This document shows, one piece after another, positions 35,006-44,757 of a stretch of 44,757 nt of DNA; position 1 is the first letter of the stretch, and each line of letters opens with the position of its first letter. The position numbers were made by a program, and so were the translations under genes. Where the stretch lies: contig JABGPG010000238.1 in the NCBI GenBank assembly GCA_018645085.1, forward strand, positions 11,699 to 56,455. Reading direction: 5' to 3'. This stretch comes from Deltaproteobacteria bacterium (GTDB taxonomy: Bacteria; SAR324; NAC60-12). The notes beneath the pieces were generated by a model that worked only from the letters and a program-made list of their open reading frames with translations, had not been told where the DNA came from and searched no databases.

Positions 35006-36292
35006 CTATGCGGCAGCCAAAGTTACGTCTGGGGAGGCAGGTTCTTTCTGCTCGGGAAGTTTAATCGTATGATCTTTACTGAACTGATAATCCTGAAAAA
35101 CTTCTTCTGCACTTAAAAGCTGATATTTACCTTTTTCAAGTTTATGAGTCGTATCTTTGAGACGGTAAACATAATGACCACAGGTCCAGATATTAAATTT
35201 TCGGAAATGGGTGCAGAGGCAGGTTTTGTCCGGAATAGAAATTTTATCCGGTTTGTTTTCCAGTTCCTTGTTATAGGCTTCTACGTAGGCACAATGTCCT
35301 TTATTGTCCAGGATATAACCGAAGGCTTCACAATTAGGTCGAATTCCGGAACCTATCCCTGGAGACTGTCGTAACATCCGCATTGGATATCCGGTTGGTG
35401 AGATAGTATTGACAACAAGATCCTCTTCTTCTGCAGCAAAGTAGTGATGCTTTGTACGGTCAGGCAGACCGCATTCTTTAGTCACGGTAAAGCGTGTTGC
35501 TACCTGTACTGCGGAAGCACCGGATTCAAAAAAGTCCACTGCATCAGTTCCGGTAAAAACTCCGCCTGCCGGAATCACAGGAATGTCCAGATCGTTTTCT
35601 TTTAAAAAAACCAACACATCCTGCACAATTGTTTTAAGATCATATTCCTGCCAGTCGTCAATGCCGAAACCTAAATGTCCTCCGGCCAGAGGGCCTTCTA
35701 CAATGATATAATCCGGAAGTCTTTTATACTTGGCAGCACGTTTAAGAAAAGGCCGTAATGCGCGTGCCGAAGAAACGATGATCCCAAGCAAAACATCATT
35801 GAATCTGGAATGATCCTTCATCAATTCCATCGAACCTAAATGCAGCCCGGCGCTTAAAGTTATACCTTCAACTCCGGCATCCATCGCAGCATGTAGACGT
35901 GTTTGCAGAGTGTCACGCGGATTGTTCATGGTTAGTTTTTCCATGCAGTTTACAAATACCGCACCGTCACCTTTTTTAGCATCCATGGTACGTCCAACAT
36001 GGAGTCGCTGAGCTTCAGCCAGTCTTTCCAGGTCAAACTGCACCACGGTTTTATCTGCGCTGTTGACGTTATATTTGTATTTGCGTTGTTTCTCCTGCAC
36101 ATAATGTGTCTTAAATCGCCGGTCGGAAACTGTGGGCACCATTGCGTCAGAAATGTGTCCGATACCACCTAAACGCGCTACTTCCAGAGCAAGTTCTGCT
36201 GTAGAAATATCTACTCCCATTCCGCCTACGAGAATAGGAACAAACTCCTTCCCACCGAGTTTAAAGCGAAAATCGTTTAACGCTTTGCTCAT
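35006..36292 (-). CDS. Nitronate monooxygenase / 2-nitropropane dioxygenase-family flavoprotein with Cys-rich C-terminus
   Basis: VPILVGGMGVDISTAELALEVARLGGIGHIS; EGPLAGGHLGFG; IPAGGVFTGTDAVDFFESGASAVQVATRF; C-terminal TCLCTHFRKFNIWTCGH. Confidence 0.8.
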   Translation of the reverse strand: MSKALNDFRFKLGGKEFVPILVGGMGVDISTAELALEVARLGGIGHISDAMVPTVSDRRFKTHYVQEKQRKYKYNVNSADKTVVQFDLERLAEAQRLHVGRTMDAKKGDGAVFVNCMEKLTMNNPRDTLQTRLHAAMDAGVEGITLSAGLHLGSMELMKDHSRFNDVLLGIIVSSARALRPFLKRAAKYKRLPDYIIVEGPLAGGHLGFGIDDWQEYDLKTIVQDVLVFLKENDLDIPVIPAGGVFTGTDAVDFFESGASAVQVATRFTVTKECGLPDRTKHHYFAAEEEDLVVNTISPTGYPMRMLRQSPGIGSGIRPNCEAFGYILDNKGHCAYVEAYNKELENKPDKISIPDKTCLCTHFRKFNIWTCGHYVYRLKDTTHKLEKGKYQLLSAEEVFQDYQFSKDHTIKLPEQKEPASPDVTLAAA

Positions 36293-36350
36293 ATCTTGTT
36301 CCCTCTAATTAGGATTTAACTATCAAATAAATTATTCATTAAGGATATAT

Positions 36351-37133
36351 TTAGTTTGCCATAATTGAATATCCGCAGTCGACATAGATCACTTGCCCGG
36401 TAATTCCTGAGGAAGCTTCGCTGGCTAAAAATACAGCAGTTTGGGCTACCTCAGCCTGAGTAGCGGTACGTTTCATTGCTGAGTGATCACCGGCAACTCT
36501 CATCAACTCAGCAAAATCCTTAATGCCTGCTGAAGATAAAGTTCTAATTGCACCCGGAGAAATTACATTAACCCGGATATTGTCCGGACCAACTTCTTTC
36601 GCCAGATAGCGAGAAGAAGCTTCCAGAGAGGCTTTTGCCGGACCCATCACATGATAATGCGGAACTGCCAGCAAGGAGCCAATGAAACTCATGCTGAGGA
36701 TACTACCGCCTCCGCGTTTTTTCATCATGGGGATAACACCTTCTGCCAGTGGTAACAGGGAAAATGCGCTGATTTCATGCGCTTTTGCATAACCGCCGCG
36801 GCTGGTGCTGGAGAAATCTACTTGTAAGTCTTTCTGGTCTGCAAAAGCTAAACTGTGAATTAAAAAATCCAGCTCTCCCCAATGATCATTTAATGCTCCG
36901 ATTAAAGACTGAATCGAATCATCACTTGAAACATCACATTCCTGTATCAGCGTAGCATTTACTTTGTCACCAAGCTTTCGGACATTTGCCTCAAAACGTC
37001 CCTTAGGATCAGTAAGATAAGTCAGCGCGAGTTCTGCACCTTGTTCATGAAAATGTTCTGCAACTGCCCAGGCAATGCTACGTTGATTGCCGACTCCAAG
37101 AATAACACCTTTTTTTCCAGATAAACTACCCAT
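36351..37133 (-). CDS. fabI: Enoyl-[acyl-carrier-protein] reductase FabI
   Basis: SDR-like: GVILGVGNQRSIAWAVAEHFHEQGAELALTY; catalytic YHVMGPAK (Y-x6-K); RVNVISPGAIRTLSSAGI. Confidence 0.94.
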   Translation of the reverse strand: MGSLSGKKGVILGVGNQRSIAWAVAEHFHEQGAELALTYLTDPKGRFEANVRKLGDKVNATLIQECDVSSDDSIQSLIGALNDHWGELDFLIHSLAFADQKDLQVDFSSTSRGGYAKAHEISAFSLLPLAEGVIPMMKKRGGGSILSMSFIGSLLAVPHYHVMGPAKASLEASSRYLAKEVGPDNIRVNVISPGAIRTLSSAGIKDFAELMRVAGDHSAMKRTATQAEVAQTAVFLASEASSGITGQVIYVDCGYSIMAN

Positions 37134-37208
37134 TTTTCTTTTCCTTGTTTTAATAATTATTTGCTATAGATTTAAAAACCCAAAATGTTTTTGACCAAAG
37201 CTTAGTTC

Positions 37209-38084
37209 TCACTCTTTTGAGTTCGGTCTAAATCGCCCAATAGCGTTGCCGAGCCGAATTGTTTGTCCTAATTCCAACTCATTCAGTTCAACTTGTCCTG
37301 GCGGGAACAGGCAAATTACAGTGGATCCCAGTTCAAACATCGCAACTTCTTCACCGCGTTCCAACTCATAAGGAGTTTTCAAGACAAGTTGTTTAGCCAG
37401 CGCACCCTGACGGTTTGAAATTTGATCATCGTAGCTGACTCGAATGCGTCCTACAACAGTTGCGCCAACTTTTATGAGCGCACATTCACCTTTTTCCGTT
37501 TGTATATAAGTGGTCAAACGTTCATTCCGGGCAAATAGATTCGGCACATGATGCACACCCAATGGACTGACAGTCCATAAATCTCCCGGAATATATGAGA
37601 ACTCACGAACCTCCCCTGCTACCATGCTGTGAATACGGTGGTAGTTCTGTGGAGCCAAATAAATGGTAATGAATTCTCCGCCTTCATATAAACTGTCACG
37701 TTTCGAATCAAGCAGTAAATCAGCTAATCGATAATCCAGCCCTTTTGCCTGAATCAGACGTCCATCATTGATGCGGCCGTATTCACCGATAAATCCATCT
37801 ACGGGGCTTAATATAACATCCGGATCTGGATCCAGCGGACGCGCATCTGGAAGTAACTTCCTGGTGAAAAATTCGTTGAATGTCCTGAACTCTGAAACCT
37901 GCTGAGTTGCTTCTGTCAACTCAACATTATAGATCCGTGAAAATATTCTTATCAACGGAGTAAGCAAAAAACGCGGCATTCGAATGTCAGCCACAAACCC
38001 GCAAAGTCTGCTGAAAAGATTGCGGGGCAAAATCCACATAAAATAATATGCCGGTGGACGTCCAAATCCCGGAATTGACATCAA
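37209..38084 (-). CDS. psd: Phosphatidylserine decarboxylase
   Basis: LSPVDGFIGEYGRI, YLAPQNYHRIHSMVAGEVREFSYIPGDLWTV, and the FELGSTVICLFPPG pyruvoyl self-cleavage motif. Confidence 0.95.
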   Translation of the reverse strand: MMSIPGFGRPPAYYFMWILPRNLFSRLCGFVADIRMPRFLLTPLIRIFSRIYNVELTEATQQVSEFRTFNEFFTRKLLPDARPLDPDPDVILSPVDGFIGEYGRINDGRLIQAKGLDYRLADLLLDSKRDSLYEGGEFITIYLAPQNYHRIHSMVAGEVREFSYIPGDLWTVSPLGVHHVPNLFARNERLTTYIQTEKGECALIKVGATVVGRIRVSYDDQISNRQGALAKQLVLKTPYELERGEEVAMFELGSTVICLFPPGQVELNELELGQTIRLGNAIGRFRPNSKE

Positions 38085-39919
38085 CCCCCGACTGGCTCAA
38101 CTTTTGATTTGCTCTGTCCCAGTAAGTCCATAATATATGAACCATCGACGGTTTCTTCTTTCATCAAAACATCAACGATTTTGTGTAAAACATCGATATT
38201 ATCACGAAGTAGTTTTTTAGCTTTCGAATCATGATATTTAATTGTTTTACGCATTTCCTTATCAATTTCTGCAGCAGTATTTTCACTAAATTCACGGCCT
38301 TTACCGATGTTACGACCCAAAACGTTCTGCTGACTATCACTGCCTAAAACGATTGGTCCAAACGATTTGCTCATACCCCAGTTGCAAATCATGTTTCTGA
38401 TCGTGTCGGTGGCCTGCTGAATGTCGTTGCTTGCTCCGGTTGTGACCTCATCAAAAATTATTTCCTCCGCCGCACGTCCCCCCATGGCGATAGTGATACG
38501 GTTACTCAGGAAATCAATATCGTAAGAATGATTATCATGTTTTGGCAAAAATGCTGTTAGACCAAGAGCTCGCCCGCGCGGAACGATTGTAACTTTGTGA
38601 ATTGGATCGGTTTTAGGCAGAAGCGCGGAAACCAGTGCATGACCTGCTTCGTGGTATGCAGTATTACGTTTTTCTTTTTCCGACATGACCATCGAGCGGC
38701 GTTCTGTGCCCATCATCACTTTATCACGCGCCCATTCAAAATCTGCTAATTTAAGTTCGGTTTTGTTGTTGCGTGCACCACCTAGAGCAGCTTCATTGAT
38801 CAGGTTTTTCAAATCTGCACCAGAAAATCCTGGAGTTCCGCGTGCAATAATGTTCATGTCAACGCCATCAGCCATCTGAACTTTTTTGGCATGGATTTGT
38901 AAAATTTCCTCTCGCCCTTTTACATCAGGCAGAGGGATACTCACCTGCCGGTCAAAACGACCGGGACGCAGAAGTGCAGGATCAAGAACATCTGGACGGT
39001 TAGTCGCCGCGATCACGATGATTCCTTCCATTCCATCAAAGCCGTCCATTTCCACCAAAAGCTGGTTGAGAGTCTGTTCGCGTTCGTCATTTCCACCGCC
39101 CATTCCTGTACCACGGCTTCCTCCGACGGCATCTATTTCATCAATGAAGATGATGCACGGTGCGTTTTGCCGACCTTGTTCAAACATATCTCTAACTCTG
39201 CTGGCACCAACACCGACAAACATTTCGACAAAATCAGAACCGCTCATACTGAAAAAGGGAACCTCCGCTTCTCCGGCAACGGCCTTTGCGAGCAAAGTTT
39301 TTCCAGTACCGGGTGATCCGGACATTAGCATGCCTTTTGGAATTCGGCCACCAAGTTTACGGAATTTTGCCGGATCCTTCAAAAAATCAACTGTTTCTTT
39401 CAAATCGTCTTTTGCTTCTTCAACACCAGCGACATCAGCAAAGGTCACTTTCATTTCACTCGGATCCATCTTTTTGGCACGGCTACGTCCGATGGAAAAT
39501 AAACCTCCTCCTCCGGCACCTCCTCCCTGCATTCTACGCATCAGCACCATCCATATTCCAAAAATCAAGATGAACGGTCCCCAATTTATCAAAATGCTTA
39601 AATACCACGGAAGACTTTTTTCAGGTACATAATTGATCGGAATTTGATACAGTCGAAGGTAGTCAATTACACTGGGGTCTTCTGCGGGGATATAGGTGCG
39701 GTAGCCCAGTCCGTCCTGAGTGAAACCCTCGATTAAGGAATCTCCGACTATCTGAGCATTGACAACTTCACCTGATGCAACGAGTGCCTTGAAGTCACTG
39801 TAAATCAGTTCCTGTGTGCGTTGAGTGCCGGTTGACATATTTCCACCGTCGAACATTTTTGCTAAAAAAAATGCCAGCACCAGCATACTGAGGATAATAA
39901 GAATGTTTTCTCTTTTCAT
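38081..39919 (-). CDS. ftsH: ATP-dependent zinc metalloprotease FtsH
   Basis: [66 protein letters not shown] zinc motif. Confidence 0.97.
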   Translation of the reverse strand: MKRENILIILSMLVLAFFLAKMFDGGNMSTGTQRTQELIYSDFKALVASGEVVNAQIVGDSLIEGFTQDGLGYRTYIPAEDPSVIDYLRLYQIPINYVPEKSLPWYLSILINWGPFILIFGIWMVLMRRMQGGGAGGGGLFSIGRSRAKKMDPSEMKVTFADVAGVEEAKDDLKETVDFLKDPAKFRKLGGRIPKGMLMSGSPGTGKTLLAKAVAGEAEVPFFSMSGSDFVEMFVGVGASRVRDMFEQGRQNAPCIIFIDEIDAVGGSRGTGMGGGNDEREQTLNQLLVEMDGFDGMEGIIVIAATNRPDVLDPALLRPGRFDRQVSIPLPDVKGREEILQIHAKKVQMADGVDMNIIARGTPGFSGADLKNLINEAALGGARNNKTELKLADFEWARDKVMMGTERRSMVMSEKEKRNTAYHEAGHALVSALLPKTDPIHKVTIVPRGRALGLTAFLPKHDNHSYDIDFLSNRITIAMGGRAAEEIIFDEVTTGASNDIQQATDTIRNMICNWGMSKSFGPIVLGSDSQQNVLGRNIGKGREFSENTAAEIDKEMRKTIKYHDSKAKKLLRDNIDVLHKIVDVLMKEETVDGSYIMDLLGQSKSKVEPVGG

Positions 39920-40100
39920 ATAAAAATAGTCCTAAAAGCAGAGCTTGAAGTCAGCCGTATTCTGTGACAGAGAATTCGGCATGAGCTTAAAAAAATAAAA
40001 AAATTATCTATTAAAAACCATGTTAACTGGTACATGATAGCATACAACTGCTTGCACAGTTAAGTAATTTTTTAACACTTATTTTCAATAGTAACTACAT

Positions 40101-41519
40101 TTGATGAAGCAATACAATCTATCTTCGCGTTTTAAAAGATTTTCACATGAATCTTCATTAACCCTAAAACTCGGTCTGCCGGTAATTATTGCGCATTTGT
40201 TACAAACTCTGATGCAGTTTGTGGACACAATAATGGCTGGACATGTTAGTTCTCATGATTTAGCAGGACTGGCAATTGCGACTGCGCTTTACCATCCGGT
40301 GTATTTGTTGATGCTGGGAATATTGATTTCTCTCGGTTCGATTATCGCACAACTTTTTGGCGCTGGAAAGCAGCAGGAGATCGTCACGAATGTGATACAG
40401 GGTCTGTGGCTCAGTCAGGTTTTAGCAGTTATCAGCATCTTGATTTTAGCAAATCTAGAGCCGGTTTTGTACTTGATGGGTTATGAACCGGAAGTGATCA
40501 GAGTTGCCTCAGATTATTTGCAGGCGTTGTGTTGGGGTATGCCACCTGTTTTCGCATTTCTTGTCTTGAGGATGTTTAGTGAGAGTTTGTCTATCACTCG
40601 TCCTACCATGTATATTTCACTGATCGGTCTCGGAGTCAATATTGTTTCAAACTATGCGTTGATGTTTGGGCACTTTGGTTTTCCCGCTCTGGGTGCTGTT
40701 GGCGCAGGTTGGACTACGAGTATGGTTCACTGGGTCATGTTTTGCGCGATGTTGATTTTTTGTCTGAAAGCATCGATGTTTGCCAGCTACCAGAAATTTA
40801 TTGCTTTCAGCAGGCCTTCCTGGTTATATCTGCGTGAAATTTTGAGAATAGGCATCCCCAATGGTTTTGGAATAGCTGCTGAAGTAGGTCTTTTCGCGAC
40901 GGTATCATTGTTGATGGGAACATTTGGGGTGACGGCAATCGCCGGACATCAGGTTGCAATCAGTGTGGCTTCCTTAACTTTCATGTTGCCGATGGGGCTT
41001 TCTATTGCCATTTCAATTCGAGTTGGCCAGGCAAAAGGCAGGGGTGATTATGTAGGTACACGTTATATAGGATATGCCGGCATCATACTTAGTGTTTTAA
41101 TTATGGCAGTAACCGCAACTGTGTTTGTAAACTTTCCGGAAATGATTGTAGCCTTGTATTCAGATGATCCGGATGTCCGTTCACTGGCTGTTCAATTACT
41201 CTATATGGCCGCGGTTTTTCAGTTGTCTGACGGAATGCAGGTAGGTGCTCTAGGAGCATTACGCGGACTTAAAGACACTCGTGTCCCTTTTGTCACAAAC
41301 GTAGTGGCATACTGGGGAGTCGGCTTGCCCACAGCATATTTGGTTGGAGTGTATTTTAACTTTGGTCCTGTGGGAATGTGGGTTGGTCTAATTGTTGGCT
41401 TGAGCATTGCTGCGGTGCTGCATAGTTGGCGTTTCCGGGTTCTGACCAGACGTCTTTTAAGCCAACCGGAAGCTAAAAAATCGCTTGATGATCAGCTTTT
41501 ACAAATGAACCCTGATTAA
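40101..41519 (+). CDS. MATE family efflux transporter (NorM-like)
   Basis: TLKLGLPVIIAHLLQTLMQFVDTIMAGHVSSHDLAGLAIA; multi-TM MATE features. Confidence 0.9.
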   Translation: MMKQYNLSSRFKRFSHESSLTLKLGLPVIIAHLLQTLMQFVDTIMAGHVSSHDLAGLAIATALYHPVYLLMLGILISLGSIIAQLFGAGKQQEIVTNVIQGLWLSQVLAVISILILANLEPVLYLMGYEPEVIRVASDYLQALCWGMPPVFAFLVLRMFSESLSITRPTMYISLIGLGVNIVSNYALMFGHFGFPALGAVGAGWTTSMVHWVMFCAMLIFCLKASMFASYQKFIAFSRPSWLYLREILRIGIPNGFGIAAEVGLFATVSLLMGTFGVTAIAGHQVAISVASLTFMLPMGLSIAISIRVGQAKGRGDYVGTRYIGYAGIILSVLIMAVTATVFVNFPEMIVALYSDDPDVRSLAVQLLYMAAVFQLSDGMQVGALGALRGLKDTRVPFVTNVVAYWGVGLPTAYLVGVYFNFGPVGMWVGLIVGLSIAAVLHSWRFRVLTRRLLSQPEAKKSLDDQLLQMNPD

Positions 41520-41693
41520 TAAATCCTTTTTTTAAATATCAAAGAACAAAATAGTTCTTCCATATTGTTTGGAATCGTAATTGCAGGTGAGATTGGTGCT
41601 AAATTCCAGCTGATATTTTCGAGGCCTGGTTCGGGCACTTGAAAATCAGGCGATATTTTCTCCATTTTATAAACTCACTTTAATAGGAAAACT

Positions 41694-43307
41694 ATGGCAG
41701 ACCAAGCCAGCGTTCTTTCAGATGTACGATTTCAGTTTCAGGATTTTTTTGGTGCCTTAAGTCTCACGAAGAGGATCACAATTTTGGTGGCCCTTGGAAT
41801 AATTCTCATCGGTATGGTGAGTATGATTTTTGTGGCAAACAGGGCTTCCTGGGCTCCATTGTATTCTAATCTAGAACCTGCGGATGCCGCCGCCATAGTT
41901 GAAAAATTACAGGAAAATCAAATTCCTTATATGCTTGCTCCGGGAGGCAGGTCCATCATGGTTGAACCGCACTTAGTAGACCGGGCCCGTTTAACATTAG
42001 CAAAAGAAAAAGTATTACCGGGCAGCGGAGTTGGTTTTCTTGATCTGTTTTCTACTCCAAGTCTGGGTGAAACAGAATTTCAGCAGGGAGTTAAATTCCG
42101 TGTTGCGCAGGAAGGTGAACTGGCAAGGCTGATTTCCACTATTAATGTTGTTAAGTCAGCAAAAGTTTCATTAGCAATTCCACAAAAAACACTATTTTCA
42201 GACAATCAGGAGGAACCAAAGGCGGCAATTGCGCTCAATCTTACCAGCAGCGGAGCCGGCCGTAAACAGATTGAAACTATAGTTCATCTGGTTGCGAGTG
42301 CGGTTGAAGGTCTCTCTCCGCGAAATGTTAAAATCACGGATCAAAGCGGAAACTTGCTGAGTCGAGGATTTTCTGACGATTCTGCAGGCGGTAAAATGAA
42401 TGATAATTATTCATATAAAAGCCGTTTTGAAAAGGAGCTGGAAACAAAAGTTGTCAGACAGATTGAGGAGGTTGTTGGTAAAGACCGCGTGAGGGTCAAT
42501 GCCTCTGCTAACCTGCGTTTTGATCGGAGGACAATCAAGGAAGAACTAGTTGATCCTGATCAAACCAGTGTTGTAAGTGAGCAGGTGGTCGATGAATCTT
42601 CAACTGGAACTCGCTCGATTCCTGTAGGACCAGCCGGAGTTACAACCAATTTACCCGAAGCAACGGGTAGAGAAGCCGCCACAGTTTCAGAGTTCAGCAA
42701 GAAAAACTCTACTCGTAACTTTGAAAGCAGCCGCAGGGAAATAATTCTCGAGTCTGCAGTTGGAGAAGTGGTCAGCCTCAGCATATCTGTACTTCTTGAT
42801 AACAGACGCTCACAAATTATTGATGATAGCGGAAACTCTTTAGGACGTACAAATACTCCCTGGACAGAAGGTGAAAAAGAAACTATCGTTGGTTTGGTAA
42901 AAGCCGCAATGGGCTATAATGAAGCCCGCGGGGACAGAGTATTTGTGGGTAATATGCCTTTTGAAGCAGCACTTGAAGAAGATAAAACTGCGGAAATTGA
43001 AAGTACACGAGTCCGCAACAAATTCGTTTTGGATGTTGTACGTTATGTCGCACTTGCACTTGCAATTCTGGCACTCATTATGTTGGTCATCCGACCGATG
43101 GTTCAGCGGCTGAGTTCAAAACCTGCTGACCTTGATCTTCTCATGGGTATGCCCGCAACAATTGGCGAACTGGAAGGAGAGGAACTGGAAATTCCGACCG
43201 AGCGTGAGTCCGGAATTCCACCTAGAGAAAAGATTCTCGAAATTGCCAAGCAGGATCCTCTCAAAACATCCGCGCTGATACACACCTGGCTGCGAGATCG
43301 TTCATAA
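41694..43307 (+). CDS. fliF: Flagellar M-ring protein FliF
   Basis: NRASWAPLYSNLEPADAAAIVEKLQENQIPYML; VLPGSGVGFLDLFSTPSLGETEFQQGVKFRVAQEGELARLI; C-terminal REKILEIAKQDPLKTSALIHTWLRD. Confidence 0.95.
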   Translation: MADQASVLSDVRFQFQDFFGALSLTKRITILVALGIILIGMVSMIFVANRASWAPLYSNLEPADAAAIVEKLQENQIPYMLAPGGRSIMVEPHLVDRARLTLAKEKVLPGSGVGFLDLFSTPSLGETEFQQGVKFRVAQEGELARLISTINVVKSAKVSLAIPQKTLFSDNQEEPKAAIALNLTSSGAGRKQIETIVHLVASAVEGLSPRNVKITDQSGNLLSRGFSDDSAGGKMNDNYSYKSRFEKELETKVVRQIEEVVGKDRVRVNASANLRFDRRTIKEELVDPDQTSVVSEQVVDESSTGTRSIPVGPAGVTTNLPEATGREAATVSEFSKKNSTRNFESSRREIILESAVGEVVSLSISVLLDNRRSQIIDDSGNSLGRTNTPWTEGEKETIVGLVKAAMGYNEARGDRVFVGNMPFEAALEEDKTAEIESTRVRNKFVLDVVRYVALALAILALIMLVIRPMVQRLSSKPADLDLLMGMPATIGELEGEELEIPTERESGIPPREKILEIAKQDPLKTSALIHTWLRDRS

Positions 43308-43420
43308 TGCTGATTCAGGATTCAGGCTGCAAGCAACAATTCAACCTGCAATTTTCCATTTTGTGTCAAATCCTGAATTCCGGCTCCTTAACCTAATAAT
43401 CATCAATCAATTTTAAATGC

Positions 43421-44757
43421 ATGTTGGATGAGAGTGAGTTTAAACCGTTTTCACTGACCGATTTCACGGTTGTTGAAGCAGAGTCTGCGGAAACTGCTGA
43501 TTCATCAGCTGGAAAAGAAAGTCCTGCAGAAGGTTTAAATAGCGCAGAGCAGGAAATCGAAGACAGACTTGCCTCTTTCAAACCCCTTACTTTTGATGTT
43601 GAAGGAGATTCTGCAGAGTTTGTCGCAAAAGTTGCTGCAGATGCTGAAAGCGGAAGAACGGATGCAGAAATAATCCAACTCTCAAAAGGTTTCAAAAATG
43701 CAGAGTTTTTTCAGGAAAATAGTCTGCTGACAAATGCAGAGGATTTTGCGGAATCGATCAGATCAGGTGCAAAACTTTACAAAACTCAACTGCTTACAAA
43801 AATTGAAGAACAGGCAAGTGATACTGAACGTATCTACCAGCAAACTATTGCAGAAAATCAAGAGGCAGAAAAGGAGAGGAAAAATCTGCTTTCTTCCACT
43901 GAAGAAAAAGTAGAAGAAATAAAAAACAAAGCTTATCAGCAGGGTTTTGAGAGCGGACTTCAGCAGGGAATGCAGCAGCGTTACGATGAAGCAGAACCGC
44001 TGGTATCGCAGATAAGTTCCGTATTGGCGCAGTTGAATTCGTTAAGGCAGGTTGTCCGTTTTCAGGCGGAAGAAGAGTTGGTGAAGTTAGCTCTGCAAAT
44101 TGCTAAAAATGTTGTTGCTAAAGAAATAAAACAGAACAACTCTGTGATCAAGAACATAGTTCAGGCTGCGCTGCACGAAACTGAAGTGCAGGGAAAGATA
44201 TATTTGTTTTTGCATCCGGATGACTACCAATTTCTGCTCGATAGTAAAAGTGATCTGGAACGATATTTAAGTGATGAACAAACCCTCCTGCTGCGGCAGA
44301 ATCCTGAAATGGAACCTGGTTCTATTTATGTTGAGTCTGATGAAGAAATAATCAGCAGATCCATTGAAGGGCAGTTCGATAAGCTGGAAGAATCGCTGAC
44401 AGAACAGCTTGAAAATAGACATGCACATTTATCCGAAGTAGATATAGATGCGCACGATTTTAGCCTAGAGACTGTTTCAGACTTGAAAGAAGTTGAATCG
44501 GAGTCTCTTGATTTAAGTCAAACTGAGACCACACAACAGATAGCGCCAGCAAGCTCAGCAGAAACAAGCGTTGAAACAGAGGAGCCTGAAAAGCAGCCAG
44601 ATAATGTGGAGCCACTTCCGGAAACTGCATCGGCGGAATCCGAAAATCTGCAGCCTGAATCACTAGACTCTGAAGCCGCAAGTGCTGAAACAGCAAACGT
44701 CGAATTAGCGGAACCGGAACAGGGTACAGAAGCTGTTGAAACAGTAACTACTGAAAC
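43421..44757 (+). CDS. fliH: FliH-like flagellar assembly protein with extended acidic N- and C-terminal regions (runs off window)
   Basis: Manual translation from ATG 43421: MLDESEFKPFSLTDFTVVEAESAET...KAYQQGFESGLQQGMQQRYDEAEPLVSQISSVLAQLNSLRQVVRFQAEEELVKLALQIAKNVVAKEIKQNNSVIKNIVQAALHETEVQGKIYLFLHPDDY...; Glu-rich tail open to the window end. Confidence 0.82.
   Translation, partial: MLDESEFKPFSLTDFTVVEAESAETADSSAGKESPAEGLNSAEQEIEDRLASFKPLTFDVEGDSAEFVAKVAADAESGRTDAEIIQLSKGFKNAEFFQENSLLTNAEDFAESIRSGAKLYKTQLLTKIEEQASDTERIYQQTIAENQEAEKERKNLLSSTEEKVEEIKNKAYQQGFESGLQQGMQQRYDEAEPLVSQISSVLAQLNSLRQVVRFQAEEELVKLALQIAKNVVAKEIKQNNSVIKNIVQAALHETEVQGKIYLFLHPDDYQFLLDSKSDLERYLSDEQTLLLRQNPEMEPGSIYVESDEEIISRSIEGQFDKLEESLTEQLENRHAHLSEVDIDAHDFSLETVSDLKEVESESLDLSQTETTQQIAPASSAETSVETEEPEKQPDNVEPLPETASAESENLQPESLDSEAASAETANVELAEPEQGTEAVETVTTE

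Noticed and set aside
38886-39632. 248-aa plus-strand ORF opposite ftsH
   Set aside because: Antisense to the strongly conserved AAA/ftsH sequence; low-complexity Ser/Pro-rich translation with no domain logic.
1-44757. CRISPR arrays, IS elements, integrases, prophage genes
   Set aside because: No regularly spaced repeats, transposase or integrase-like ORFs, or phage structural genes were seen.

Overview
The window looks like a chromosomal segment of a Gram-negative, flagellated bacterium. A marine SAR324/deltaproteobacterial-type origin is only a guess.

Left third (about 1-16.4 kb): one coherent accessory locus. It contains a divergent TetR regulator, a GmaS-like glutamine-synthetase-family enzyme, a three-subunit N-methylglutamate-synthase-like set (MgsA/B/C), and a branched-chain-amino-acid-type ABC importer with a LivM-LivG fusion. 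These are followed by an opine-oxidase/HcnABC-like flavoprotein dehydrogenase whose DAO subunit is fused to a 16-Cys polyferredoxin, an aldehyde:ferredoxin oxidoreductase (AOR, W/Mo-pterin), and a MoaD-like sulfur carrier. I read this as a candidate amine-oxidation pathway: glutamyl-transfer amine activation, then opine-oxidase-like N-dealkylation, then AOR oxidation of the released aldehyde. It would replace the usual MgdABCD dehydrogenase, and it is the main candidate for a new system here.

The rest is mostly housekeeping. efp and epmA are adjacent. A CIRCE element precedes an unknown 73-aa ORF. A SAM-clan riboswitch precedes metA. Then come glnD, ruvB, a double-domain CDP-alcohol phosphatidyltransferase, pyrB, and a ribosomal cluster (secE-nusG-rplK-rplA-[L10 leader]-rplJ-rplL) with four tRNAs and rpmG but without tuf or rpoBC at the expected positions. 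The window ends with fabI, psd, ftsH, a MATE transporter and fliF-fliH with no fliG between them.

No CRISPR array, rRNA, IS element or prophage was recognised.
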